Positions 53,294-62,413 of a stretch of DNA of 64,000 nt are shown piece after piece. The DNA lies in the NCBI GenBank assembly GCA_002316315.1, contig DCDG01000040.1, positions 48,584 to 112,583 of the forward strand, read 5' to 3'. This DNA is from Candidatus Aminicenantes bacterium UBA1061 (GTDB lineage: Bacteria > Acidobacteriota > Aminicenantia > Aminicenantales > Saccharicenantaceae). A model generated the notes under the pieces. The model was not told the origin of the DNA and ran no database searches. It was given only the letters and a program-made list of their open reading frames with translations. A program made the translations under genes and the position numbers. Positions within the stretch are counted from its first letter, which is position 1. The number at the start of each line of letters is the position of its first letter.

Positions 53294-54109
53294 TCAAATT
53301 TTTATCTTTAAATTGACACCCAGCACCGGTCCGCTAAGTTCCCATTTAAAATCTCTCTGGACACCATTACTATCAAAGAAAGTTAATTTTTGCCCGACTG
53401 CCGCCGGGTCATCAGATGCTTTCTTAATCTTAAAGGAGCTAATTGTGCCAAAAGGATACCTGACCATAGCTATAAGAGAAACCCGACTCGACAATTTGTA
53501 TTCTACCCCGACTTCAGCATGAGGCAGAACAGCATCTCCGGTAGCTACTGTTTTTCTTGAGCCAGTATCAACTGTCTCATCACCTTCCATCCAGGCCCAG
53601 GATTCCTTTTCGGTATAGCGGGCAAAATAATAGCCCAGGCCACCTCCCATGTAAGCTCTAACCTTAGAAAAGGGCAGATTAATTCTGACGGTAGCGGTTA
53701 TAGGTATGACTGACAGGCCGATTTTCCCGGTCTCGGTTATACCATAGCTTATCAGACCTACTGTTCCCCCCGAATCAAGGGAAGCAATCAGCGTCCTAAA
53801 GGCATAATCAGCCCCCAGAGCCAGACCAACCTGTTCACTGGCCCGAACTTCAAATTCTCCCCCAAAATTAAAAGCTCCGCCCATTTTACTCATCTCACCC
53901 AGATAACTGGTTAAGCCTAAATCCTTAAGATAAGAATCGAGGGCACCAAGGTCACTATTGATGGCCGGCCTGAGCTGTTTATTGAACGTCTTGGAATAAG
54001 GAATAAAATAACTTCCCCTTATGGAGAAAGAAAACTTTTGCCTGTCTTCCTGAGCATAGGCCAGAGTGGACATGACCAGAAGGGCAATCATCAGCTTTTT
54101 TATTTTCAT
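53294..54109 (-). CDS. Outer-membrane beta-barrel protein
   Basis: The ATG at 54109 has GGAGGT five bases upstream and starts a signal peptide (MKIKKLMIALLVMSTLAYAQ); the longer reading adds 37 spurious residues. The mature 250 residues alternate strands and loops, for example FSFSIRGSYFIPYSK, VGLALGADYAFRTL, VRAYMGGGLGYYFARYTE, HAEVGVEYKLSSRVSLIAMVRYPFG and a last strand GPVLGVNLKIKI. This matches small Gram-negative barrels. It is 40 bases downstream of the SBBP-propeller gene on the same strand, so the two may share a transcript. Confidence 0.83.
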   Translation of the reverse strand: MKIKKLMIALLVMSTLAYAQEDRQKFSFSIRGSYFIPYSKTFNKQLRPAINSDLGALDSYLKDLGLTSYLGEMSKMGGAFNFGGEFEVRASEQVGLALGADYAFRTLIASLDSGGTVGLISYGITETGKIGLSVIPITATVRINLPFSKVRAYMGGGLGYYFARYTEKESWAWMEGDETVDTGSRKTVATGDAVLPHAEVGVEYKLSSRVSLIAMVRYPFGTISSFKIKKASDDPAAVGQKLTFFDSNGVQRDFKWELSGPVLGVNLKIKI

Positions 54110-54149
54110 TCTTACCTCCAGCATCATTATCTCTAATTTCACCTGTTCT

Positions 54150-57100
54150 CTAGGGGAGCGGTCCAAAAACCACCCGGTTATTGGTCTTGTCTTCTTCTGC
54201 CAGAACATTTTCCAGATCAATCACCGCCACCAGATATTTCCCCGAAACGTTGACGCTCCCCTCCACATAGCGGGTAAACATCAGTTTCCGACTGCTTTCT
54301 GACAACAGATTCAGCGTAATTGCTCTGGTATTTAAAGGTATGTCCAGGCTTATTCCGTCGGAACTCAAATAATAAGAAACCGCATAACCATAGTTAGCTG
54401 CCGCCTGGCCAATATTCTTTAGCTCGAAAAAGCCGGTAATGATTGTTGTCCGGCCTAAAAACCGGGTGATTTTAAGATCCTGCCACTCACCTGTCAGATC
54501 AGGCAGGGGTGGAGGGCCAAAAACCGCAATAACTGTCATATTGCCATTTATAATCACCGGCACAGTGGCAGTCGTGGCTGAAATATCTCCACTCCAGCCT
54601 TGAAAGCTGGAATTCTCATCGGCCGCAGCCGTCAATTTAATCAGAGTACCTGAAGCGTAGGTCTGAGTGCAAACTGTCCCGCAATTGATGGCTTCGTCAT
54701 CACTGGTAACTGTGCCACTTCCTGAACCTGATTTTAAAACAGTTAGTGTGTAAATGGTTCCTTCCGGTGCGAATTTAGCAGTGATGACTTTATCTGAGTT
54801 CATGGTGACAGTCACTGAGGTTTCAGTGCTATACACATCCCCGCCCCAGCCGCCAAAAAGATAACTGGTAGCCGGTGTAGCTTCCAGGACAACTTTCGTC
54901 CCGGCATCATAGACTTGAGAATTATCGAAACTGGTATCAATACCGCCATCATGACTGATGACCTGGCCCAGACCGATCAGGTTAACTGTTAGAAGATATT
55001 GATCAACTGCCCCAAATTTGGCCACAAAAACATCTGTGCCGCTCAGGCTATCATCATAAGTCTCATCCGTCATCGGAAAAGTAGAGGAAGAAGTATAGCC
55101 GGTAACATAAACATTCCCGCTATTATCAAGAGCCAGAGCATAACCCAGGTCATTAGCGGCACCGCCGAGATAAGTTGAGGCTAAAAGCACCTGGAGATTC
55201 GACGAAATTTTGCTGACCATAGCCTCGAAGCCGCCTTTGTGACTCGTACTATAAGTTCCGCTGGTCGTCGGAAAATCTGTTGATTCTGTCCAGCCAGTCA
55301 GATAAACATTATCATAAGGGTCAACCGCTATTGAACGGCAATAGTCATCGCTGGTTCCGCCAAAATAGGTAGAAGAAAGCAGGTAATCCAGGGAACCAGA
55401 CAGCTTCGAGACAAAAAGGTCGAAGCCGCCTTTTAAGGAGGTTAAATAGGCCTCAGACGATACAGGATAATCAGTTGAGGCGGTATAGCCAGCCACCAAA
55501 ATCTTCGACTGGTGGTCACGAGCCAGGGCATAGATAAAATCATCTCCACTTCCACCCAGGTAGGTTGAGACATATAGCTCGCTCAGGTCCGGGGTCATCT
55601 GAAAAATAAAACCATCATAGTTACCATTGAAAGACTGATCATAGGCCCCGGTGCTAACCGGAAAGTCATTGGATTTAGTCCGACCGGCAACATAAATGGT
55701 ATATCCATAACCATTGCCGACCGAAGGTTGATCCAGGACGTAATCTTTCCTGAGAGCAGAATGTTCGCGTCCAGAGCTGCTTTCAGCCTGCCTTCTGACC
55801 ACTGGTTTTTCACCAGCGTTTCTCTCTGATCTTATTTTGCTTTGCCCGGAAACAGTCATGCTCTGGCTGGAAACCGAAGTTTTAATCGAGCCCGGAATAA
55901 GATAAGAATCTCCTAAAACCAGGGCTGAGCCGATATCATAATCCCCTCCCCCGATATAGGTTGAAGCCAATAGAGAATTAAGGGAGTTAGATAGTCTGGT
56001 CACAAAGACATCATACCCACCTTTATAAACCTGACTGTATGCTCCAGGCGTAATCGGAAAATCAGCCGAATCGGTGGTTCCGGTAAGATAAATATTGGAC
56101 GAACTATCCAGGATTAAAGAGGCCACATAGTCAGCGCCACTACCACCGAGATAGGTGGAAGCTAACAAGTTGTTGAGGTCAGGAGATAGTTTGGCCACAA
56201 AAGCATCATAATCTCCACCGAGATAGAGTCCCTGATAAGCTCCAGGAATTATTGGGAAATCATTAGAACTGGTAGCTCCGGCTAAATAAACACAGCCATT
56301 ATTGTCGAGAGCCATTGAATAGACATAATCAGCCCCCATCCCACCGAGGTAGGTTGAAGCTTCAAGCGTTTTCAAATCATCAGAAAATCTGGAAACAAAA
56401 ATATCGTATTGACCATGATAGGTATGGTCATATGCTCCATCAGTTGTCGGAAAATCAGCTGTTGAGGACAGAGTGTAGCCAGCCACATAGACATTACCTG
56501 AATTATCAGTAGCCAGACAGAAGCCACGGTCATTACCGGTACCGCCAAGATAGGTTGAGGCAGAAAGGGTGCTTAAGGCTGGGTCTATGACCAGCGTCAT
56601 CTGTGGGTCATATGATCCGACAATCTTGAATCCATATTCATTCTGGCCTTTTAATTCATAAACCACCTCAACTGCGGTCTTCTGCCCATCTTCTTCCTGG
56701 AAGCCGGCCGGCTTCATCATGGCCAGCTTACCCTGGTTGATAGCCAGAATCAATTCTCCAGCCTCATTAATCTCCAGAGAATCAACACCTTCTACTCTGA
56801 TTCTTATATCTTCTGCCTTAGCCCCGGGCTTAAGATAGAAAAGTTTTTCGACATTTTGACCCGAAGCTTTTAGCCTGACTTCTACCCCTGGATAAATCAC
56901 ACCAAGTGACAGGCTGTTATAGCTGGCCAGCCCTTTTTTCCAATTTTGTGGGTTATTACCCTCAAAATAAGATACGTGGCTTGCGGCTTTTTCCCGGTCA
57001 CGAAAAGAAAAAGCAGCCGGTGACCCATGAGCAGTTAAAAAGCTTTCCCGGAAAGACATATGCTGCTGGTTATCAGGGTTATCAGTAGTTTTAATATTAT

Positions 57101-57464
57101 TTGGTTCCACCCTTGAAGAAGCATTGTCGCCTGGCAGTTCAGGATCAGCGGCCAGCGTTTTACCTTTATTGCCGCCAGCCCTAGCCAAGGAATAGACCAG
57201 CTCATTCTCGGTCACCATAAACTTTCCGCCAAAAAGCCCGGCCTGAAATTTAATCTGGCTGTTCCACTGCCCTTCATTAGCCACGAAAGGCAACAATATC
57301 CCGGCCAGATTCAGTCGCGCTTCGGCGTCCGTCACTTTCTTCTGGCTGTCATGGTTCGACCGCCATGCAATTAAAAAATCAGCTTTTTTAAAAATGGTAG
57401 AGGCCAAAACGAGGACCAGAACCAGAAAAACCCCACCGGCTATCTTCGAAATTTTAAGTCTCAT
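54150..57464 (-). CDS. Large secreted SBBP-repeat beta-propeller protein with CARDB-like C-terminus
   Basis: The ATG at 57464 has GAGGAG upstream; a GTG eight codons earlier is less likely. A signal anchor (residues about 8-28) leads to an N-terminal domain beginning FVANEGQWNSQIKFQAG, usual before SBBP repeats. Seven SBBP units follow, each starting STYLGG, STYIGG or STYFGG and holding a GNVYVAGYT-type strand; this count fits a seven-bladed propeller. The fourth unit carries a Ser/Arg-rich insert of about 70 residues. Then come two bacterial repeat domains (FGGWGGDVYS, FQGWSGDI) and a CARDB-like domain (LKNIGQAAANYGYAVSYYL) at the end. It is likely a surface or secreted binding protein. Confidence 0.88.
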   Translation of the reverse strand: MRLKISKIAGGVFLVLVLVLASTIFKKADFLIAWRSNHDSQKKVTDAEARLNLAGILLPFVANEGQWNSQIKFQAGLFGGKFMVTENELVYSLARAGGNKGKTLAADPELPGDNASSRVEPNNIKTTDNPDNQQHMSFRESFLTAHGSPAAFSFRDREKAASHVSYFEGNNPQNWKKGLASYNSLSLGVIYPGVEVRLKASGQNVEKLFYLKPGAKAEDIRIRVEGVDSLEINEAGELILAINQGKLAMMKPAGFQEEDGQKTAVEVVYELKGQNEYGFKIVGSYDPQMTLVIDPALSTLSASTYLGGTGNDRGFCLATDNSGNVYVAGYTLSSTADFPTTDGAYDHTYHGQYDIFVSRFSDDLKTLEASTYLGGMGADYVYSMALDNNGCVYLAGATSSNDFPIIPGAYQGLYLGGDYDAFVAKLSPDLNNLLASTYLGGSGADYVASLILDSSSNIYLTGTTDSADFPITPGAYSQVYKGGYDVFVTRLSNSLNSLLASTYIGGGDYDIGSALVLGDSYLIPGSIKTSVSSQSMTVSGQSKIRSERNAGEKPVVRRQAESSSGREHSALRKDYVLDQPSVGNGYGYTIYVAGRTKSNDFPVSTGAYDQSFNGNYDGFIFQMTPDLSELYVSTYLGGSGDDFIYALARDHQSKILVAGYTASTDYPVSSEAYLTSLKGGFDLFVSKLSGSLDYLLSSTYFGGTSDDYCRSIAVDPYDNVYLTGWTESTDFPTTSGTYSTSHKGGFEAMVSKISSNLQVLLASTYLGGAANDLGYALALDNSGNVYVTGYTSSSTFPMTDETYDDSLSGTDVFVAKFGAVDQYLLTVNLIGLGQVISHDGGIDTSFDNSQVYDAGTKVVLEATPATSYLFGGWGGDVYSTETSVTVTMNSDKVITAKFAPEGTIYTLTVLKSGSGSGTVTSDDEAINCGTVCTQTYASGTLIKLTAAADENSSFQGWSGDISATTATVPVIINGNMTVIAVFGPPPLPDLTGEWQDLKITRFLGRTTIITGFFELKNIGQAAANYGYAVSYYLSSDGISLDIPLNTRAITLNLLSESSRKLMFTRYVEGSVNVSGKYLVAVIDLENVLAEEDKTNNRVVFGPLP

Positions 57465-57803
57465 TGCTCTCCTCACTTGCTTTCTCACTTTTTTTATCGC
57501 TTTACTATAGAAAAGGAGCTTTCTCGCCCCAGCTTATAATTAAAACTATGAATTTAATAAAACTGATGCAGCCAGGAACCTCGCCTCCGCTTTGACATTG
57601 GCTGCCTTCTGCGTTCTGTAGCCTGCCTTATAAAATTTTAACGGCCTTAATAGCGGTTTTTATTATAACTTTTGTCAGCTAAAAAGTCTTTATAAAATCA
57701 AAAAAATAACAAAATAGCCTGCCGGTCAAAAATTCATCTTTTTTGCCAATTTGATAAATATTTTGACTTTTTTCGTCGTTATATTATAAAAGGTATTTAT
57801 AAA
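57465..57803. promoter_or_regulatory. Divergent promoter region before the RND efflux operon
   Basis: This AT-rich gap separates the SBBP gene and the efflux operon. A TTGACT (57763-57768) and a TATAAA (57785-57790), 16 bases apart, form a plausible sigma-70 promoter. It would start transcription only about eight bases before the ATG at 57804, so a later start (ATG at 57825) is possible. No gene is visible in the gap. Confidence 0.4.
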
Positions 57804-59072
57804 ATGAAAATTAAGGCGGGCAAGATGATCCAACGTCGAAAAACAGTTCTAGTAACCCTTCTGGCGATAATCGTCATCATGCTGGCAGCCGGTGGTTACT
57901 GGCTAAGCAAAAAGAAATCAGCGGAAGAATCAACTGTTGCTGAGAATCAGTCAACTCCACCTACAGCTGAAACTCAGTCCATTGCTCCTATCTCCGTCAA
58001 GGTAGCCAGGGCGGAAGTGATGGATCTGGAAAAAAGGATTAAGTCGCCAGGTGAAGTCTATACAGAAAGAAATGTAATTCTTAAAGCCGAAGTTGGCGGG
58101 GTTTTGAAAAAACTCTACGTCCAGGAAGGGAAACATGTCCGCCAGGGTGAGCTATTAGCTGAGCTGGACGATACTTCCTATCGGCTAAGACTTGAAGAGA
58201 AGGAAGCGGCCAGGCTGAAAGCTCTGACCGAGCTACTGCTCGACAGGTTATTTCAGGAACCAGGTTTGACCGCCGCTAATAAAGAGGAAAGCCTTGATAT
58301 TAAAAAAGCAGAAGAAGCTTTAAAAAAAGCTGAAAGTGCTTACCGGGAGGGTTTGATTTCACAGGCAGAATTGGAGCGAGCCCGCCTTGATTATGAACTG
58401 GCACAAATCAGCAGCGGACTTAAGCGCGACGAAATTATCGCCTCCTCCAGGGGTCTGACTCAAGCCGAGGTCGATGCCAAAATCGCCCGCCTGGAGCTTG
58501 AAAAAACAAAAATAACTGCTCCTTTCTCTGGAATAATCACCGGTATTAAGGTTGCTCCAGGAGAGACAATCGACGCCGGCCGGGAATTATTTACGCTGGT
58601 TGATGTCAGCCAGTTAAAGATTACAGCCAAAGTTCTGGAAACAGAAGTTAGTAAAATTAAAGTGGGCCGGGAAGCCGATGTCCGCTTCAGCGCTTTTCCA
58701 GGGCGTGTTTTCAAAGGAGAAGTAGTAGCTGTCAGTCCGATTATAAATAAAGAAGATAAAACCTGCAGCGTTTTTATCGGGCTGAATAATCCAGCCGAAG
58801 AGATTAAACCCGGCATGCATGCCGAAATAGAAATCGTGACCGAAATCTTTCCAAAGCGACTGCTTGTGCCTCAAGCCGCAGTCCTGGTTCGAGGCGGTCG
58901 CCCCCTGGTTTTTGTTGTGGAAAACGGCCTGGCTAAATGGCGATACATCGAGGCTGGTCAGGAAAATGAACAATACGTGGAAGTCCTTGATGGTATAAAG
59001 GAAGGTGAGCCAGTCATCATCGAAGGTCATATGACTCTGGCCCATGATTCCGCCGTCCGGATTGTTGAATAA
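57804..59072 (+). CDS. RND efflux periplasmic adaptor (membrane fusion protein)
   Basis: This 422-residue protein has one N-terminal transmembrane segment (about residues 15-36). The beta-barrel/lipoyl halves are split by a coiled coil: YVQEGKHVRQGELLAELDD (near residue 115) and FSGIITGIKVAPGETIDAGRELFTLVD (near 245), with a Glu/Lys/Arg-rich hairpin between (about 130-215). A membrane-proximal domain ends the protein. It links an inner-membrane RND pump to an outer-membrane channel. It is 23 bases upstream of the first pump gene. A TolC-type channel gene is not in the window. The start is the longest one; the ATG at 57825 is an alternative. Confidence 0.93.
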   Translation: MKIKAGKMIQRRKTVLVTLLAIIVIMLAAGGYWLSKKKSAEESTVAENQSTPPTAETQSIAPISVKVARAEVMDLEKRIKSPGEVYTERNVILKAEVGGVLKKLYVQEGKHVRQGELLAELDDTSYRLRLEEKEAARLKALTELLLDRLFQEPGLTAANKEESLDIKKAEEALKKAESAYREGLISQAELERARLDYELAQISSGLKRDEIIASSRGLTQAEVDAKIARLELEKTKITAPFSGIITGIKVAPGETIDAGRELFTLVDVSQLKITAKVLETEVSKIKVGREADVRFSAFPGRVFKGEVVAVSPIINKEDKTCSVFIGLNNPAEEIKPGMHAEIEIVTEIFPKRLLVPQAAVLVRGGRPLVFVVENGLAKWRYIEAGQENEQYVEVLDGIKEGEPVIIEGHMTLAHDSAVRIVE

Positions 59073-59095
59073 GAGCATGGCCGGGAGGACAGCAG

Positions 59096-62000
59096 ATGAG
59101 TCTGGCTAAGTTTTCAATTGAGCGGCCAGTATTTATTTTGATGTTTTATCTGGCCATTGTTCTGCTGGGTATTGTCTCTTTCAGCCAGTTAAGCGTGGAT
59201 CTTCTGCCATCCATCAGCTATCCACGGTTATCTGTGGTCACTCAGTATCCCGGTGTAGCCCCCGAAGAAGTCGAAGCCCTGGTCACCATGCCGCTGGAAA
59301 CTTCAGTCAGCCGCATCCCGGGCTTGCGCCGGGTCGAGTCTATTTCGAAGGAAGGCTATTCCTTTATCTCTATTGAATTTTCCTGGGGAACAAATATGGA
59401 TTTTGCCCTGCTTCACACCCGGGAAAGACTGGATTCGGTCAGAGATTTACTGCCTGAAGGTTGTGATAAACCGGTCATTATTGCCCTTGATCCCCAAAGC
59501 CAGCCGATTATGACCCTGGCTCTAACCGGAGAACATAAATTGCTGGAGTTAAAAGAGCTGGCTGAAGAATTAATTAAGCCGCGGCTGGAACAGGTCGAAG
59601 GCCTGGCCGAAGTAGAAATTACCGGCGGGGTGGAAAGAGAAATTCAGGTCGAAGTTGATCCGGAAAAACTGGCTAACTTCGGATTGAAAATTGAAGAGGT
59701 GGGTAACAAGATCAGCGCCTTTAATCTCAGCCTTCATGGTGGAAACATCAGAAAGGGTAAATTTATTTATTCCCTGCGAGTGGCTGGAGAATTTCAACAG
59801 GTTAAAGAAATAGAAAATATTCCGATTAAATTTACAGCTGATGGTGGTGTTATCCTCTTAAAACATATTGGTGCGGTAATAGACACCATCAAAGAGCGTG
59901 AGGGAGTAACCAGGCTGAACGGACAGGAAAGTATCGGCCTTCTCGTCCGAAAAGAATATGGAGCAAACACGGTCGAAGTTAGCGGTAAAGCCAGAGAAGT
60001 CATTAACCAGATCAGACAAGAAAATCCCGAAATAAACTTAGAAGTAATTTCAGAACAAGCCGGTTATATTCGGGAGGCGATTAACACCACCATTGAGGAA
60101 ATTATTGAGGGAGCTATTCTGGCTTTTCTAACCTTGCTCCTCTTCCTTCAGGAATGGAAATCACCCCTCATCATTGACACGGTTATCCCTATATCAATTA
60201 TTGGAACTTTTAATCTTCTTTTTCTTAAAAATATCAACCTGAATCTGATGTCGCTCGGCGGCCTGGCCCTGGGGGTGGGCATGCTCGATGACACAGCCGT
60301 GGTCGTCTCTGAAAATATCTTTCGCTACCGACAGCAGGGTCATCCCCTTAAAGTGGCTGCTGACCGCGGGACCACTGAGGTTATTAATGCTATCACCGCT
60401 TCCGTCCTGACCACAATTGTTGTCTTTCTGCCAGTTATCTATGTTCAGGGTGTGGCCGGACAGCTTTTTAAAGACACAGCTCTCACTGTCACCTACACCC
60501 TGCTTTCAGCTCTTCTTGTTTCAGTTACACTTCTGCCCATGCTGGCTTCAAGAACATATAAGAAGCCAGAAACCCGACCCGGGCTGCCTGCTTTACCGTT
60601 TATGTCTTTTAAAAAATTCAAAACTGAACTGGGAAAAGGCAATGTCTTCTTCTTACTCTGGGCAGGCTTTAAATTCATTATATATAATATAGTCAATCTG
60701 CTAATTTTCATTATCAAACTTATTTTCAGTCTTTTATTTAAAGCTATTGTTGGTCTGGCCAGACTGATCTCTCTTCCTTTTAAACCTCTCCTGGCCGTTG
60801 TTTTTCGCTGGTTCAACCGCCTTTATGCTAGGTTCACTAAGGACCATTTACGGACACTTATCTGGACTCTCGATCACAAAAGTCAGACATTTTATGTGAC
60901 CATTCTTGTCTTTCTTCTGGTTTTTGGACTGGGCTGGTTATTGCCTCGCGAGCTGATGCCCCCACTTAAGACTTCGACTTTTCATCTGAGCCTTCAGACT
61001 CCGGTTGAGTACTCTTTTGAACAAACCGAAGAGATTGTCTCAGGCCTGGAAAACTGGCTGAAAGATAAGCCTGGCATCAGGAAAGTTTTTTCTCAGGTTG
61101 GCCTGGTTTCAGCTGGAGAATCCTCCCGGCCTGATTTGTCAGTTAACTCAGCTGAAATTTCAATTGAACTAAAAGACCCCGGCCACCTGAATAAAATGAT
61201 GGCTGAAGCCAGAGACTATCTGGCCAGGCAGCCAGAGCTCAAATACTCGGTTAGCCGAGAGCAAACTACCCTCGGGGAATTCCTGGCCTTAAGCTCAAAT
61301 GAAGTCAATCTAAAAGTTAAGGGACAGAGTCTCGAAGAACTCAGAAGGATAGCTCTCAATTTTGCCGGGAAGCTCAGTCAATTACCAGGGGTGGTTGATG
61401 TTAATCCTAACCTTCAGCAGGGCAAGCCGCAGCTCTTAATAAGGATAAGTAAGGAAAACCTGGAAAAATATCCCGGACTTTCCCCAAGTGATATCGCCAG
61501 TTATCTGGTAGAAGCCATCAGGGGTAATGTGGCCACCCAGTACCGCGAGCTTGAAAAAAAATATGATGTCCGGGTTGTTTTCGAAAGTCACTCCCGGCAG
61601 AATATTGAACAAATTTTGAATTCCTTTTTCCCTTATAAAAATTCCTTGATTCCCATCCGAGAACTGGTCAGTTATGAGCCCGTTCAGGGCCCGAACGAAA
61701 TTAGACGGGAAAATCAAGAAAGGGAAATTACTATCACGGCTAACCTGCGTGGTAAAAAGCTCAGTCAGGTCGTTCCGGTCATCCAGCGGACTATAGCCGG
61801 GATAGATTTGCCAGCCGATTACCGGATCATTTTTGGTGGCGAAAGAGAAGAAATGCAGACCAGCTTCAGATCTCTTCTTCTGGCCTTCATTATGTCCATG
61901 GTTCTTATCTATATGATTATGGCCGCTCAATTTGAGTCTCTCCTCCATCCTTTTCTGATTATGACCACTGTTCCCATGGGCATAATTGGAACAATTATTC

Positions 62001-62380
62001 TGCTTTTTCTGACCGGGCAGAGTCTCAATGCCATTTCCATCATCGGAGTCATTGTCCTGATCGGCATTGTCGTTGATAATGCCATAGTTGAGATTGATTA
62101 TATTAACCAGCTACGCCGCCAGGGAAAAGACCTAAGAACAGCTGTGGTGGAAGGCAGCCGGGTTCGCCTCAGGCCAATTATGATGTCTTCTTTAAGCACC
62201 ATTGCTGGCCTTATACCCATGGCACTTGGCCTCGGCCGCGGGGCAGAGCTGTTGCAACCCCTGGCCATAGCCGTCATTGGCGGTTTAACTTCATCGCTTT
62301 TCCTGACGCTGGTTTTAATCCCGGCTCTCTATGAATATGTTGAAGATATCATTTTGAAGAGAAAAAGTGCCAGGGCCTGA
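59096..62380 (+). CDS. RND-family efflux pump (AcrB/MexB-type)
   Basis: This 1094-residue pump begins MSLAKFSIERPVFILMFYLAIVLLG, the usual helix 1. Two periplasmic loops follow TM1 and TM7. The TM4 proton-relay aspartates are visible in LALGVGMLDDTAVVVSEN (near residue 400), and the second-half counterpart VIVLIGIVVDNAIVEIDY lies near 985. Between TM6 and TM7 it carries an extra stretch of about 70 hydrophobic and basic residues (near 510-580). The pump is proton- or sodium-driven; whether it moves drugs, metals or lipids cannot be read. It is followed 33 bases later by a second pump gene. Confidence 0.95.
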   Translation: MSLAKFSIERPVFILMFYLAIVLLGIVSFSQLSVDLLPSISYPRLSVVTQYPGVAPEEVEALVTMPLETSVSRIPGLRRVESISKEGYSFISIEFSWGTNMDFALLHTRERLDSVRDLLPEGCDKPVIIALDPQSQPIMTLALTGEHKLLELKELAEELIKPRLEQVEGLAEVEITGGVEREIQVEVDPEKLANFGLKIEEVGNKISAFNLSLHGGNIRKGKFIYSLRVAGEFQQVKEIENIPIKFTADGGVILLKHIGAVIDTIKEREGVTRLNGQESIGLLVRKEYGANTVEVSGKAREVINQIRQENPEINLEVISEQAGYIREAINTTIEEIIEGAILAFLTLLLFLQEWKSPLIIDTVIPISIIGTFNLLFLKNINLNLMSLGGLALGVGMLDDTAVVVSENIFRYRQQGHPLKVAADRGTTEVINAITASVLTTIVVFLPVIYVQGVAGQLFKDTALTVTYTLLSALLVSVTLLPMLASRTYKKPETRPGLPALPFMSFKKFKTELGKGNVFFLLWAGFKFIIYNIVNLLIFIIKLIFSLLFKAIVGLARLISLPFKPLLAVVFRWFNRLYARFTKDHLRTLIWTLDHKSQTFYVTILVFLLVFGLGWLLPRELMPPLKTSTFHLSLQTPVEYSFEQTEEIVSGLENWLKDKPGIRKVFSQVGLVSAGESSRPDLSVNSAEISIELKDPGHLNKMMAEARDYLARQPELKYSVSREQTTLGEFLALSSNEVNLKVKGQSLEELRRIALNFAGKLSQLPGVVDVNPNLQQGKPQLLIRISKENLEKYPGLSPSDIASYLVEAIRGNVATQYRELEKKYDVRVVFESHSRQNIEQILNSFFPYKNSLIPIRELVSYEPVQGPNEIRRENQEREITITANLRGKKLSQVVPVIQRTIAGIDLPADYRIIFGGEREEMQTSFRSLLLAFIMSMVLIYMIMAAQFESLLHPFLIMTTVPMGIIGTIILLFLTGQSLNAISIIGVIVLIGIVVDNAIVEIDYINQLRRQGKDLRTAVVEGSRVRLRPIMMSSLSTIAGLIPMALGLGRGAELLQPLAIAVIGGLTSSLFLTLVLIPALYEYVEDIILKRKSARA

Positions 62381-62413
62381 ATCAGGCCTGATTTTATTAG
62401 ATAATTAGAGACC

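Noticed and set aside
57590..57612. TTGGCTGCCTTCTGC, resembling a sigma-54 promoter before the efflux operon.
   Set aside because: The GG to GC spacing is nine bases, not ten, and it lies about 190 bases from the start; a sigma-70-type promoter is closer.
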